From assembly GCA_037481875.1 (NCBI GenBank), contig JBBFKY010000012.1, forward strand, positions 43,286 to 107,285: 64,000 nt of DNA, written 5' to 3'. Below, one piece after another: positions 46,565-57,524 of this stretch. The notes below the pieces were generated by a model. That model searched no databases and was not told where the DNA came from. It saw nothing but the letters and a program-made list of their open reading frames with translations. The translations under genes and the position numbers were made by a program. Numbering within the stretch: the stretch's first letter is position 1; each line of letters starts with the position of its first letter. The DNA is from Desulfosoma sp. (GTDB lineage Bacteria > Desulfobacterota > Syntrophobacteria > Syntrophobacterales > DSM-9756).

Positions 46565-47162
46565 GGAGTTTCTCTTGAATCAAGGACATGGCTCTAAGGA
46601 ACCGTGCCCTCGTGGAATGTTTGGCCAAATGCCAGTGCTTCATAAGGAGAATGGCAGGGAAAGTCAATGTAAGTCCCATAGAGGGGTGAAACCGCCTAAG
46701 GTTCTCATTGGAATGATTGGGGGATTCTGGGCAAAGCGCCACGACGCCTTCGGGCGAGGCTTTTCGGGGCGGACACATCGTTCCGCCCCTACCGTGGGAT
46801 AACAAAAGACACAGGTCCACCCTTCCACCGGGACACGAACAGACGCATGGCACCGCCATCCAGTGGGACATCAAAAGACATACGGGTTGGTTCCTGCAGC
46901 CGGGTAGAAAAAAACACACAGGTTCGCCCCTACAGTGGGACACGAACGGACACATGGGGCTGTCCCTCCCTATAGAAACGAAAACGGGAATGTCCATGAG
47001 CATGTGGAAAAGCATGCACTCTGATCCCTGCGGTTTTTGGGTCCATAGAGGCCGAGGGCGGGCGAAGATCGTCAGAGATTGATCCCATGACCTGCCTGCG
47101 CATTGACAGAACTTTCAACCCCTTGATAGCTTACCGACGATATCGTTCATGGGAAAAAGGAT
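46565..47162. other. Divergent intergenic region with tandem array
   Basis: 598 bases between dusB and mqnB. The central third is the repeat array at 46761-46972. The flanks show no gene and no clear promoter. Confidence 0.5.
46761..46972. repeat. Degenerate tandem array of about six 34-37-bp units
   Basis: Units begin near 46761, 46796, 46830, 46865, 46902 and 46937. Most start GGGACA or GGGATA, then contain GACACA-, GACGCA- or GACATA-like words and a CC-rich end with CAGT or CCGT. The first unit includes the clean palindrome GGGGCGGA...TCCGCCCC (46766-46789); the fifth includes GGTTCGCCCCTACAGT. The array therefore seems to be a tandem expansion of the palindrome found singly elsewhere in the window. 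Confidence 0.6.
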
Positions 47163-48020
47163 ATGGGCACCGAAGGGCCTTTCGACACGTTGGATCTTTT
47201 GATTCTGGGAGCTGTTTCCGGGGAACTGGAAGCCCTACGAGGATGGTTTGAAACCGTGGAGCAACGGCTTACGCCGTGGGCGCCCGTCTGGCTTGGGTTT
47301 ATGGGGCGCCTTCGATTGGGGTTGGCGTGCCTAGGGATTGGTAAAGTGAATGCCGCCGCCGGATCGGCCATCTTGGTGGATCGGTTTCGACCGGCCATGA
47401 TCTGGATTGTGGGAAGTGCCGGGGCTTACCGAGAAAGCCCACTCCGAGTAGGGGACGTGTTGGTTTCCACAACCGTTGTTTTGGGCGATGAGGGGGTCTG
47501 GGAACGGGACGGGAAGCCTTCCATGCAAGCCATAGGCTATGCGGTGGCTGAAGAAAAGGGGCGGCATGTCTATGAGCGTTTTGACCTCAGTGAGGATCCG
47601 GCTATAAAGCACCTGTCCGACATCACCCCAGCCGGTTTGTATTTTGTATCTTCGACGCCTGTGGGAATCCCCAGGCTGCATCCTTATGCCATGGAAACGT
47701 TTAAGGAAGCGGTTCACGCGGGATCCAACCCCGATGTTTTTCATGTGGCTTTTGGACCTTCGGTTACGGTAGGAATGTCCAGCGGCGATGAATGGATTGC
47801 CGGAGAACGTTTCGTCCGTTACGGTGCTTGGGCGGAAGATATGGAGGGAAGTGCGGTGGTGCAGGTGTGCCGCCGCTATGACGTGCCAGTGGTGCAATGT
47901 CGAGGGATCAGCAACCAGGCCGGCGTTCGGGATAAACGAAGTTGGCGCATGGAGGAAGCTCTGGCCCACTGCCATGCCGTGGTGGGAACTTGGCTTCATA
48001 AAATGCTAACGGCCCCGTAG
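47163..48020 (+). CDS. mqnB: Futalosine hydrolase (nucleosidase family)
   Basis: The 285-residue protein is a purine-nucleoside phosphorylase-fold hydrolase: LLILGAVSGELEALRGWFET, IWIVGSAGAY, an AEDMEGSAVVQVCRRYDVPV segment with the catalytic-type ME(G) and CRGISNQAG. MTA/SAH nucleosidases look similar, but the next gene is mqnD, so futalosine cleavage in menaquinone synthesis is the better call. At 285 residues it is longer than most MqnB. It is first of a plus-strand group. Confidence 0.82.
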   Translation: MGTEGPFDTLDLLILGAVSGELEALRGWFETVEQRLTPWAPVWLGFMGRLRLGLACLGIGKVNAAAGSAILVDRFRPAMIWIVGSAGAYRESPLRVGDVLVSTTVVLGDEGVWERDGKPSMQAIGYAVAEEKGRHVYERFDLSEDPAIKHLSDITPAGLYFVSSTPVGIPRLHPYAMETFKEAVHAGSNPDVFHVAFGPSVTVGMSSGDEWIAGERFVRYGAWAEDMEGSAVVQVCRRYDVPVVQCRGISNQAGVRDKRSWRMEEALAHCHAVVGTWLHKMLTAP

Positions 48021-48030
48021 GAGAAAGCTT

Positions 48031-48894
48031 GTGGCCGATCTTCTTTCTTTGGGCTATTCCACCTGCCCGAACGATACTTTCATTTTTGGCGGTCTTGCTC
48101 TGGGTGCCGTTCGACCTCAAGGGTTGCAGTTCCAACCTTTTCTTGCCGATGTGGAAGTTCTGAACCGGAAAGCCAAAGAAGCCGTCCTGGACGTCACCAA
48201 AATCTCGTTGAACGCCGTGATCCATTGCCTCAAAGACTATTGGATCCTGCGCGCCGGAGGCGCTCTAGGTCGAGGATGCGGCCCCATCGTGGTGGCCAAA
48301 AAGCCTCTGAGTGCAAATGATCTCTTGAACGCGACTATCGCCATTCCGGGTCGTTTAACGACAGCGAATCTTCTTTTGGAACTTACCGGTTTGCATCGTG
48401 GAAAACGGGTCGAAATGTCCTTTGAAAAGGTTATGCCGGCGGTGGTGGCCGAAAAAGTGGATGCAGGTCTTGTGATCCATGAAGGTCGTTTCACCTATGA
48501 AAGCTTAGGCCTGCATCTTGTGCTGGATCTTGGTGCCTGGTGGGAAACCCACACGGGATATCCACTGCCTTTGGGTTGCATCGTGATTCGGCGTAGCCTT
48601 GGTCGTTCCACGGCGGAAGCCGTCGATCGATCCATCGTGGCATCCCTGGATTGGGCTTATGCCCATTCGGAAGAGCTATGGCTTTACATTACGGCGCATG
48701 CCCAGGAAATGGCTCCTGATGTGATACGGCGCCATATTGAAACCTTCGTCAACGATTTCACGCGGGACGTCGGAGTGGAAGGAGAACAGGCCGTTCGCGG
48801 GCTTCTTCAGGAAGCTGCGCGTCTTGCAGGCGTGTCTCTTCCCAAAGTCCCGCTCTTTTGGACGGATTCCCTACCCGAAAACGAGGTGCTTTGA
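48031..48894 (+). CDS. mqnD: 1,4-dihydroxy-6-naphthoate synthase
   Basis: The 287-residue protein carries the MqnD signature STCPNDTFIFGGLALG near its N terminus and a periplasmic-binding-protein-like fold (TKISLNAVIHCLKDYWILRA; AIPGRLTTANLLLELTG). It converts cyclic dehypoxanthine futalosine to dihydroxynaphthoate. GTG start with GGAGA upstream, ten bases after mqnB. MqnA, MqnC and MqnE are not in the window. Confidence 0.92.
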   Translation: MADLLSLGYSTCPNDTFIFGGLALGAVRPQGLQFQPFLADVEVLNRKAKEAVLDVTKISLNAVIHCLKDYWILRAGGALGRGCGPIVVAKKPLSANDLLNATIAIPGRLTTANLLLELTGLHRGKRVEMSFEKVMPAVVAEKVDAGLVIHEGRFTYESLGLHLVLDLGAWWETHTGYPLPLGCIVIRRSLGRSTAEAVDRSIVASLDWAYAHSEELWLYITAHAQEMAPDVIRRHIETFVNDFTRDVGVEGEQAVRGLLQEAARLAGVSLPKVPLFWTDSLPENEVL

Positions 48895-50007
48895 ATGCAG
48901 GAAAAGATGTTTCAGCTCTTTCTCTTTCCTCATAGTGTCTTGCCCGAAGGGGCTGCACGATCTTTCTTGACCCTCTGGGGCCGCCTGGATTGCCTGAGAG
49001 CCATCGGGACGGTCCATCTGCCCGAATGGGCCGAGCCGCTGTGTGAGTCCCATGTGTTGGTGAAGGATGATGGGTTTTGGGAACGAGTACGCAACATTTA
49101 CAAGGGTTATCAGGATCTGGGATCCCGCGTGGGCGAAGACGGACTCATGGCCGTTTTGAGCCGAGACTGGGCCGGTGAAGGGGCTCCCGAGACCCGAGGT
49201 CATATTCAGTCGGTTCTTCGAGGCATGAGCCCGAAGCCATTTGATCCGGCCGACGGGCTTCTCATGGAAGCCGTGGTTTTTCTGGAAATGGCCAAGGAAC
49301 TGGATATTCGTGAGCTGGAACTTTCCATGGACCTGAAACAGGTGGGTCACTTGGAGGAAAAGCTCTTCAAGGCATTGGGAGCGGACGAGGAAGACAGTGC
49401 CGAACTACAAAGAGCCTTGGAAACCACCAACCCACCCCTGAGTCCCGACTGGGGACATTTCGGATACTTGTTGCGCCAACGGATCGGTTTCTGGTTTCGC
49501 TTGCTCAGTCGAATAGGGGTGAAACAGCAAACCATGGTGCTGGCGGCTTTGGGCCGTGATGTTGTGGAGGATGCCTTGGATGCGCTGCAGACGGCTAGAG
49601 AGCGCCAGGGAAAGGTTTGGAATCGCGGAGAAACACGAATCCTTACGCTTCCTCGATTGGACCTTCTGAGTCCCATCGCCTTTGCGGAGTGGCTCGAAGC
49701 GGTTCAGGGTCTGGAAGCTCGGAACCAATTTCAAAAAACTTTTGAAGCTTTTATCATGGCTCCCACCGAAACCCAATTGTCTCGAGAGCTAAGCGATTCG
49801 GCTCATGCGCTGGAGCAGTCTTTGAAATCCCTGTGGGTTCAATTGAGGCACGAAACCTTGGGAGCCGATGGAGCCCGTGTGGTTGTGACGGCTCCCGAAA
49901 ACGTCACCTACCAGGAGATGTGGCGTTCCTTGGATCGAACGGGCCTGGAAGTTTTGGGAACGGGTTCCGTACCTCGGCAGGCCGCGATCCTGGTTCATGT
50001 GGAATAG
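48895..50007 (+). CDS. Conserved-looking protein of unknown function
   Basis: I do not recognise a family. The ATG directly follows the mqnD stop, with GAGGTG inside the end of mqnD, so translation is probably coupled. The 370 residues are soluble, acidic and rich in helices (MEAVVFLEMAKELDIRELEL; LSDSAHALEQSLKSLWVQLR), with no signal peptide, membrane segment or metal motif. The C terminus (DRTGLEVLGTGSVPRQAAIL) looks like a compact alpha/beta piece. Position between menaquinone genes and pgi gives no firm clue. Confidence 0.7.
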   Translation: MQEKMFQLFLFPHSVLPEGAARSFLTLWGRLDCLRAIGTVHLPEWAEPLCESHVLVKDDGFWERVRNIYKGYQDLGSRVGEDGLMAVLSRDWAGEGAPETRGHIQSVLRGMSPKPFDPADGLLMEAVVFLEMAKELDIRELELSMDLKQVGHLEEKLFKALGADEEDSAELQRALETTNPPLSPDWGHFGYLLRQRIGFWFRLLSRIGVKQQTMVLAALGRDVVEDALDALQTARERQGKVWNRGETRILTLPRLDLLSPIAFAEWLEAVQGLEARNQFQKTFEAFIMAPTETQLSRELSDSAHALEQSLKSLWVQLRHETLGADGARVVVTAPENVTYQEMWRSLDRTGLEVLGTGSVPRQAAILVHVE

Positions 50008-50048
50008 GAAGACTGGAAGAATCGAGCCCGAATGCGAGAGGAATAAGC

Positions 50049-51761
50049 ATGCCGAGTCCAATTTCTGTGGATGTTTGCTTGGCGGACCTGACCAATCCGG
50101 TCCAGGATGCTTTGAATGAGATGAAGAAACACAGCATTGTGCAGCGCCTATGGAGCGGCGATCATACGGTCTGGAAGCCGGAACCCAAGGAAATTTCCAA
50201 CCGATTAGGGTGGCTTGAGGCGCCTCGAAACATGAAAGACCGGCTGGAAGAGATCGAGGCCTTTGTGCGTGAAATACGCCAAAGCCCCGTTGAAAAAGTG
50301 GTGCTGTTGGGCATGGGAGGATCCAGTCTGGCTCCGGAGGTCCTTTCCCGAATGTTTGCCTCCCGAGACGGCTTTCCCACCTTGATCGTTTTGGACACAA
50401 CCCATCCTGACATGATTCTTCGCGTGCGGACTTCGTTAGATTTTAAGAAGACCCTTTTTATTGTGGCTACAAAGTCCGGCGGCACAGTGGAAACCCTTTC
50501 CCTTTTCAAATACTTCTACAATGAAGTGTCGGCATTGATAGGAACGGGGAATGCCGGTGCGCTCTTTTGCGCCATCACGGATCCTGGGAGCGGCTTAGAA
50601 ACTTTGGCACGATCTCTGGGCTTTCGAAAAATTTTTCTTAACGACCCCAATGTGGGAGGGCGGTATTCGGCTTTGACCTTGTTCGGTATGGTCCCGGCAG
50701 CTCTTTTGGGGATCGATGTCGCCAAAATCCTTAGGAGTGCCGAAACCATGGCCGAAGCGTGCCGAGAGGAAGAAGCCGGCCTTTTAGACGGGAATCCAGG
50801 TCTGATTTTAGGCGCTGTTTTGGGTGTGGGAGCCCGGCACGGCCGAGATAAAGCCACCCTGGTCATGGATTCTGTTTTTGCCAATCTGGGCGATTGGGTG
50901 GAGCAGCTCATCGCCGAAAGCACGGGAAAAGAAGGCAAGGGGATTCTGCCGGTAGTCAACGAGCCTCTAGGACCCCGAGACGTTTACGGTTCGGATCGCC
51001 TTTTCATCACCACAGGTGTCGAGATTGACGGTTCCTCGGCTCCATCGTCGCCTCTTGAGGCGGACTTTCCGATGGCGGTCTTCCCACATGTCCGGCTGAA
51101 AGCCCGGGATCCGTGGGATGTGGGTGCCTTGTTTTTCCTTTGGGAATTTGCCACGGTGGTGGCCGGGCATCTAATCGGAATTCAACCCTTTGATCAGCCG
51201 AACGTGGAATCGGCCAAGGTGCAGGCAAAAAAAATGCTTGCCGCCTTTCAGGCTTCAGGGTCCTTGCCGCAACTTCCGGTCGCGTTTCAATGGCAGAACG
51301 TGATGGTCATCGGGGAAACCAAGGGATCCACGTTGACGGAAGTGCTGAAATCTTTTGTGGATACTGTTCCGGCTGAAGGCTATATCGCAGTGCACGCCTA
51401 TGTGGCACCGTCACCAGAGATGAACCAAGCGCTTCAGGCGCTGCAAAAAGCTCTTCGAGACCGGACGAAAAAAGCGGTGACAGTAGGCTACGGGCCCAGG
51501 TTCCTGCATTCCACAGGACAGCTGCACAAAGGCGATGCCGGAAAAGGCATCTTTATTCAAATTACGGACGAACCTTTAAAGGATATACCCATTCCCGATG
51601 AGCCAGGGCGGGACGCATACCGGGTCACTTTCGGTACTTTAATCGCCGCCCAAGCTTTGGGAGATCGAGAAGCCTTACTGGCAGCCGGACGCCGAGTGCT
51701 GAGGCTGCATATCACGGCCGATGCGGCCCAGACCCTTCAGATGCTGGCTCGAGAACTCTAA
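50049..51761 (+). CDS. pgi: Glucose-6-phosphate isomerase
   Basis: The 570-residue protein has two SIS domains: VVLLGMGGSSLAPEVLSRMF, FIVATKSGGTVETLSLFKYF, FANLGDWVEQLIAESTGKEG and the C-terminal YGPRFLHSTGQLHKGDAGKG. It interconverts glucose-6-phosphate and fructose-6-phosphate. This long form resembles Pgi versions otherwise found fused to transaldolase. Start ATG 50049 follows GAGAGGAAT; earlier in-frame codons belong to the end of the preceding gene in another frame. Confidence 0.9.
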   Translation: MPSPISVDVCLADLTNPVQDALNEMKKHSIVQRLWSGDHTVWKPEPKEISNRLGWLEAPRNMKDRLEEIEAFVREIRQSPVEKVVLLGMGGSSLAPEVLSRMFASRDGFPTLIVLDTTHPDMILRVRTSLDFKKTLFIVATKSGGTVETLSLFKYFYNEVSALIGTGNAGALFCAITDPGSGLETLARSLGFRKIFLNDPNVGGRYSALTLFGMVPAALLGIDVAKILRSAETMAEACREEEAGLLDGNPGLILGAVLGVGARHGRDKATLVMDSVFANLGDWVEQLIAESTGKEGKGILPVVNEPLGPRDVYGSDRLFITTGVEIDGSSAPSSPLEADFPMAVFPHVRLKARDPWDVGALFFLWEFATVVAGHLIGIQPFDQPNVESAKVQAKKMLAAFQASGSLPQLPVAFQWQNVMVIGETKGSTLTEVLKSFVDTVPAEGYIAVHAYVAPSPEMNQALQALQKALRDRTKKAVTVGYGPRFLHSTGQLHKGDAGKGIFIQITDEPLKDIPIPDEPGRDAYRVTFGTLIAAQALGDREALLAAGRRVLRLHITADAAQTLQMLAREL

Positions 51762-51772
51762 ACCACAAAAAG

Positions 51773-51833
51773 CACCGCAAAGGCACGCAAGTCTCAAGGA
51801 TGATCCCTCTTTGAAATCCGTGCCCCTGCGGTG
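51773..51833. terminator. Imperfect inverted repeat between convergent pgi and purB
   Basis: CACCGCAAAGGCACG (51773-51787) and CGTGCCCCTGCGGTG (51819-51833) pair at 12 of 15 positions. It fills the gap between two converging stop codons, a natural place for a two-way terminator. It also resembles the CCACAGAGGC-type repeats near 10.9 kb. Confidence 0.45.
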
Positions 51834-51841
51834 ATGGCCTG

Positions 51842-53140
51842 TTAATTTGTCCCGAAAACGCGCTGAAAAATAGTGTCCACATGTTTCAGGTGGTACTTCA
51901 AATCGAACAGTTCTTCCAGCTCTTCTTCCGCTAAAAGGGCTGTCACCTCGGGATCCGACAGCAATCGGTCTTTAAGGTGGCCGCCTTCCTGCCAGACCTT
52001 CATGGCATTTCTTTGGACCAATCGATAAGCTTCTTCACGGGTAAGTCCTTTAGCCACAAGAGCCAAAAGAACTCGCTGCGAAAAAAGCAACCCGCCCGTG
52101 ATTTCCATGTTTTGCCGCATTTTTTCGGGATAGACGACCAGCTTGTCCAGGACACGGGTGAGACGGTTGAGCATATAGTCCAAAAGGATGGTGGAATCGG
52201 GACCGATAATGCGTTCCACGGACGAATGGCTGATATCCCGTTCATGCCACAGAGCCACGTTTTCCATGGCGGCCAAGGCGTTGCCGCGAAGGACTCGAGC
52301 CAATCCCGAAAGATTTTCCGAAGCGATGGGATTGCGTTTGTGAGGCATGGCCGAAGAACCTTTTTGACCGGGGGCAAAGTATTCTTCGGCTTCCCGCACT
52401 TCGGTGCGCTGCAGGTGCCGGATTTCCACGGCGATCTTTTCCACGGAACATCCGATGATGGCCAAGGTTGTAAAATATTCGGCGTAGCGATCCCGCTGAA
52501 TCACCTGAGTGCTGATGGAAGCCGGCTCCAACCCCAATCTTCGGCAGACATCGACCTCGATTTCCGGGTCGATATTGGCAAAGGTGCCGACGGCCCCGGA
52601 AATTTTTCCCACACGTATGGTTTCTCGAGCTCGAAACAACCGTTGGCGGTTTCTTTGCATCTCCGCATACCACAAGGCCCACTTGAGACCAAAAGTGATA
52701 GGTTCCGCATGAATGCCGTGGGATCGGCCCATCATGACCGTGTCCTTGAATTCAAAGGACCGACGCTTCAGCACTTCTAGAAGGCGGTCCATATCTTCCA
52801 GAAGGAGATCGGAAGCTTCCAGAAAGAGCAGGGCGTTGGCGGTGTCCAGCACATCTGAAGAGGTGAGCCCTTCATGAATAAACCGGGATGCTGGTCCCAC
52901 ATGCTCCGCTACGCAGGTGAGAAACGCAATGACATCGTGTTGGGTCTCTTTTTCGATTTCATCAATGCGCTCCACACGAAAGGTCGCTCTTTCTCGAATC
53001 TGTTCCATGGCCCAGGCGGGGATTTCGCCGCGTTGCGCCCGAGCCTCACACACGGCCAGTTCCACGTCCAACCATTTGCGGTATTTGTTTTCTTGCGTCC
53101 AGATACGGCCCATTTCCGGCCGTGTGTATCGATCAATCAT
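51842..53140 (-). CDS. purB: Adenylosuccinate lyase
   Basis: The 432-residue enzyme has the family signature [20 protein letters not shown] and the conserved [18 protein letters not shown] and [16 protein letters not shown] segments that carry the catalytic residues. It releases fumarate in two steps of purine synthesis. Start ATG 53140. It stands downstream of the ktr genes with a 51-base gap and may be co-transcribed with them. Confidence 0.96.
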   Translation of the reverse strand: MIDRYTRPEMGRIWTQENKYRKWLDVELAVCEARAQRGEIPAWAMEQIRERATFRVERIDEIEKETQHDVIAFLTCVAEHVGPASRFIHEGLTSSDVLDTANALLFLEASDLLLEDMDRLLEVLKRRSFEFKDTVMMGRSHGIHAEPITFGLKWALWYAEMQRNRQRLFRARETIRVGKISGAVGTFANIDPEIEVDVCRRLGLEPASISTQVIQRDRYAEYFTTLAIIGCSVEKIAVEIRHLQRTEVREAEEYFAPGQKGSSAMPHKRNPIASENLSGLARVLRGNALAAMENVALWHERDISHSSVERIIGPDSTILLDYMLNRLTRVLDKLVVYPEKMRQNMEITGGLLFSQRVLLALVAKGLTREEAYRLVQRNAMKVWQEGGHLKDRLLSDPEVTALLAEEELEELFDLKYHLKHVDTIFQRVFGTN

Positions 53141-53191
53141 GGGCTTTTCATCCTTTTCTTGATAATGTTAGCTATTCTGCATTTCAACGAC

Positions 53192-53848
53192 TTAGGTTCT
53201 CTTAGAGAACTGATCCATAGCCTGGTTGGGTGCGAGAAGGATCAGAATATCTCCAGTGCGTATGATAAAATCGGCTTTGGGAATGAAGGTGAGACTCTTT
53301 CCGTCTGCTTGCCGCACCGCCAGGACTTGAATGCCGAACCGATTGATCAGATCCAGCTCCTTCAAGGTTTTTCCCAGAAATTCAGCCGGGGCTTCCACTT
53401 CGAAGATGCCGTGATCCCCGATGAAAGGCAAGTATTCCAGTAGATTGGGATGGGCCAAGCGTCTGGCCAAGCTCACCGCCATATCCTTTTCGGGGAACAG
53501 GATATAATCGGCTCCAACGCGTTTAAGGATCTTCTCGTGTTCTTCACTTAGGGCCTTGGCATAGACTTGGCGCACGCCGATTTCTTTCAGAAGAAAAGTG
53601 GTCAGGATGCTCGCCAGCATATTGGTGCCGATGGTGACCACGGCCACATCGGCTTCGGCGACACCTAAATCCAAAAGGTTTTCTTTTTGCGTGGCGTCAG
53701 CGGTCACGACCACAGCGAGGTCATTTTTGGCATGTTGGACGGCGTCCTTTCGAATATCCAGAGCCAGCACATCAAAGCCTTTTCGGGATAGTTCACAGCC
53801 GAGGTAATATCCAAAATTTCCCAAGCCGATGATGGCGATCCGTTGCAT
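53192..53848 (-). CDS. ktrA: Potassium-channel regulatory RCK protein (KtrA/TrkA type)
   Basis: The 218-residue protein has an N-terminal RCK domain with the nucleotide loop IAIIGLGNFGYYLGCELSRK and D-x-R at the end of strand 2 (VLALDIRKD), plus a C-terminal RCK_C domain (LGKTLKELDLINRFGIQVLA). It gates the membrane subunit encoded just upstream in response to bound nucleotide. ATG 53848 is favoured by AAAGGATGG; ATG 53863 would overlap the preceding stop. Confidence 0.9.
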   Translation of the reverse strand: MQRIAIIGLGNFGYYLGCELSRKGFDVLALDIRKDAVQHAKNDLAVVVTADATQKENLLDLGVAEADVAVVTIGTNMLASILTTFLLKEIGVRQVYAKALSEEHEKILKRVGADYILFPEKDMAVSLARRLAHPNLLEYLPFIGDHGIFEVEAPAEFLGKTLKELDLINRFGIQVLAVRQADGKSLTFIPKADFIIRTGDILILLAPNQAMDQFSKRT

Positions 53849-53859
53849 GGGCCATCCTT

Positions 53860-55257
53860 TCATCCAATCATGACGGGCTCTTCGGCGTATTCGTAGGAAC
53901 TGGCTCGCTTCCTCGGCTGAATGGCCATAGCCAGCACCAAAGGCCCCAGTCGGCCGATGAACATGAGGCCGATCACCGTCATCTTGCCCCAGAAGGTAAG
54001 ACGTGCTGTGGCTCCAAGGCTAAGACCCACGGTTCCGAAAGCGGAGGTGGCTTCAAAAAGAATTTCTAGAAAACGCCCTCGGCTTTCTTCAATACTCAAA
54101 GGCCCCAGTTCTGTTCCTGCCAAAAAAGCCGTGCCCATAATGACCACCAGAGCGGATAAGACAAAAACGGAAAAAGCGCGACGTTGCGTTTCATCGGACA
54201 AGCTTCTATGGAATGCATACACACAGGGGCTGCCTCGAAGCCGTGATCGGCTGATGGCCAGGAGGACCGCAACCGTGGTGGTTTTCACACCCCCTCCCGT
54301 GGACCCAGGACAGGCTCCGACAAACATAAGGAAAAGGGTTCCCAAGATGGTTAAATCCTTCATTTGGGAGAAATCCAAAGAGTTAAAACCGGCTGTCCGC
54401 GGCGTGATGGATTGAAAAAAGGAAGCCAGAAGTTTCGTGGAAAAAGGAAGTCCCGCCAGGGTTGCGTTCCATTCGCCGGCCAAAAACAGAAAGGTGCCTG
54501 CGCTCGCAAGAAAGACCGTGCTTGAAATGGCGAGCTTTGAATGCAGCGAAAGCCGTCTCCAGGGTCTTCGAAGGCGAACGGCTCGAACGACTTCATGAAG
54601 CACCAGGAACCCAATGCCTCCAAGAATAATCAGACCGGCGACAACAAGAATGACCAAAGGCGAATCCCGGTATCCCATCAGAGAATCGGAAAACAAGGAA
54701 AAACCCGCGTTGCAAAAGGCGCTCACACTATGAAATACCGCATGGAAAACAGCCTGATCCCAGGGCATATGGTTGACAAAACCGCAGAAAAGCAAAACGC
54801 TTCCAGCGCATTCGATGGTTACGGTAAAAACAATGACTTGAACGATGAAACTTCCTAGATGCGCGCTGGGTCCATAGGTGTAAGTGTCCTGAATGAGGAA
54901 TCGGGACTGAAAAGAGACTCGTTGCCCTAAAGCCATAAGAAGCACCGTGGACAATAACATGATACCGAGCCCGCCCACTTGAATGAGAAAAAGCAAAGTC
55001 CCTTGAGCCCACGGGCTAAACTGACTTCCGACGTCGTAGAGGGTCAGACCCGTCACGCAGCTGGCTGATGTGGCCATAAATAGGGCATCGATAAAGGGCA
55101 GGGAGGATCCGTTGGTCAAGGGCAAAGCGCGCAAGGTAAGGCTCCCGACGAGTATAAGGGCGCCAAAACCCGCAACGGGCATCACTGGAGGTGGAAGAAG
55201 ATTCTTTTTTCGATACGACCCCATGGAATATTTTCCCAGCTGCTGTGTCGGGCGCAT
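53860..55257 (-). CDS. ktrB: Potassium uptake channel subunit (KtrB/TrkH family)
   Basis: The 465-residue membrane protein has four pore-loop repeats, each with the selectivity glycine: TSASCVTGLTLYD, HSVSAFCNAGFSLFSD, QSITPRTAGFNSLDFS and EATSAFGTVGLSLGAT. This is the KtrB/TrkH potassium (or sodium/potassium) translocation pathway. A second ATG 11 codons in (55224) is an alternative start. The adjacent ktrA completes a two-part system. Confidence 0.92.
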   Translation of the reverse strand: MRPTQQLGKYSMGSYRKKNLLPPPVMPVAGFGALILVGSLTLRALPLTNGSSLPFIDALFMATSASCVTGLTLYDVGSQFSPWAQGTLLFLIQVGGLGIMLLSTVLLMALGQRVSFQSRFLIQDTYTYGPSAHLGSFIVQVIVFTVTIECAGSVLLFCGFVNHMPWDQAVFHAVFHSVSAFCNAGFSLFSDSLMGYRDSPLVILVVAGLIILGGIGFLVLHEVVRAVRLRRPWRRLSLHSKLAISSTVFLASAGTFLFLAGEWNATLAGLPFSTKLLASFFQSITPRTAGFNSLDFSQMKDLTILGTLFLMFVGACPGSTGGGVKTTTVAVLLAISRSRLRGSPCVYAFHRSLSDETQRRAFSVFVLSALVVIMGTAFLAGTELGPLSIEESRGRFLEILFEATSAFGTVGLSLGATARLTFWGKMTVIGLMFIGRLGPLVLAMAIQPRKRASSYEYAEEPVMIG

Positions 55258-55398
55258 CTATAGCATACAAGGGCTGCAGCTGTCCAAAAGGCATTTGTGC
55301 CGCCGCGCTCAGTTTGACTCTGAGGGCTCCGTGACTATAATCAAGAAACTTTATGGCGGTCATTGGCGACTCGTACGAAACTTTATCCTGGACGCATC

Positions 55399-56136
55399 AT
55401 GCACGACGGCCTTCTGCAATCCGTAGCTCTTTCCTTTAACGGCCGGCCTGAAACAGGCTTGGTCCCCGCCGTTTTTCTTGCTCGGCCCAACAGATTTGTG
55501 GCGGAAATGCTGATGCAGGACGGCCGTCGGGAAATGGTGCATTGTCCCAATTCGGGATCTATGAAAGGGTGTTTGGAAGTCGGGGCTGCGGCGCGCTTAT
55601 CTCGAGCGACACCCGGTCGTGGCCGCAAAACAGCTTACACCTGGGAGATGATCCAGATTCGCGGGGTTTGGGTCGGCATCAACACCTCGGTCCCAAACCA
55701 TCTGGCGGCTAAGGCCGCCGAAAAACGGGCCCTGCCCATTTTTCAAGACGCTCTTTCGATACGTCGCGAAGTTTTTGCCGGAAATCACAGTCGCATGGAC
55801 CTGCTTGTGGAAACCACGGCAGGCCCCCTGTGGGTGGAAGTGAAAAATGTGACCTTGGTGGAAAACGGCACGGCCTTTTTCCCGGATGCTGTCACGTCTC
55901 GAGGCGCCAAACATCTTGAGGTTCTTGTGGAAAAGGTACACCAAGGGCACCGCGCTGCCATGCTCTACGTGGTTCAAAGAGCGGATGCCGAGCGGTTTGC
56001 TCCGGCGGATCATATCGACCCGATCTACGGGGAAAGATTTCGATGGGCTCGAGCTCACGGGGTTCTCGTGTGTGTTGTGCGTGCCAGAGTGAGTCCAGAA
56101 GTGATCTTTTTGGAAAAGCTTTTACCGTTTGAGTGA
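55399..56136 (+). CDS. sfsA: SfsA family protein
   Basis: About 245 residues with the SfsA core: NRFVAEMLMQDGRREMVHCP and NSGSMKGCLEVGAAARLS near the N terminus, then SRMDLLVE, VEVKNVTLVENGTAFFPDAV and TSRGAKHLEVLVEKVHQGHR, which carry the nuclease-like acidic residues and Lys. The biochemical role is not settled; a DNA-binding or nuclease function has been suggested for the family. ATG 55399 is preferred over a TTG at 55363. Ribosome site is weak. Confidence 0.9.
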   Translation: MHDGLLQSVALSFNGRPETGLVPAVFLARPNRFVAEMLMQDGRREMVHCPNSGSMKGCLEVGAAARLSRATPGRGRKTAYTWEMIQIRGVWVGINTSVPNHLAAKAAEKRALPIFQDALSIRREVFAGNHSRMDLLVETTAGPLWVEVKNVTLVENGTAFFPDAVTSRGAKHLEVLVEKVHQGHRAAMLYVVQRADAERFAPADHIDPIYGERFRWARAHGVLVCVVRARVSPEVIFLEKLLPFE

Positions 56137-56200
56137 AAAGGGTTGAGGGTTTCGGTAACCACAGGGAGGCGGGTTCGTGGAGAGGACGGTGTCCGCCTGA

Positions 56201-57496
<1,296 letters not shown>

Positions 57497-57524
57497 GTTC
57501 CCTGCCCGCGGGTGCCCTTGTCCC

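Noticed and set aside
46368..47015. A minus-strand frame with repeated Cys-Pro words over the tandem array
   Set aside because: The repetitive peptide is the translation of the DNA repeat; there is no start site or family similarity, and it overlaps dusB antisense and out of frame.
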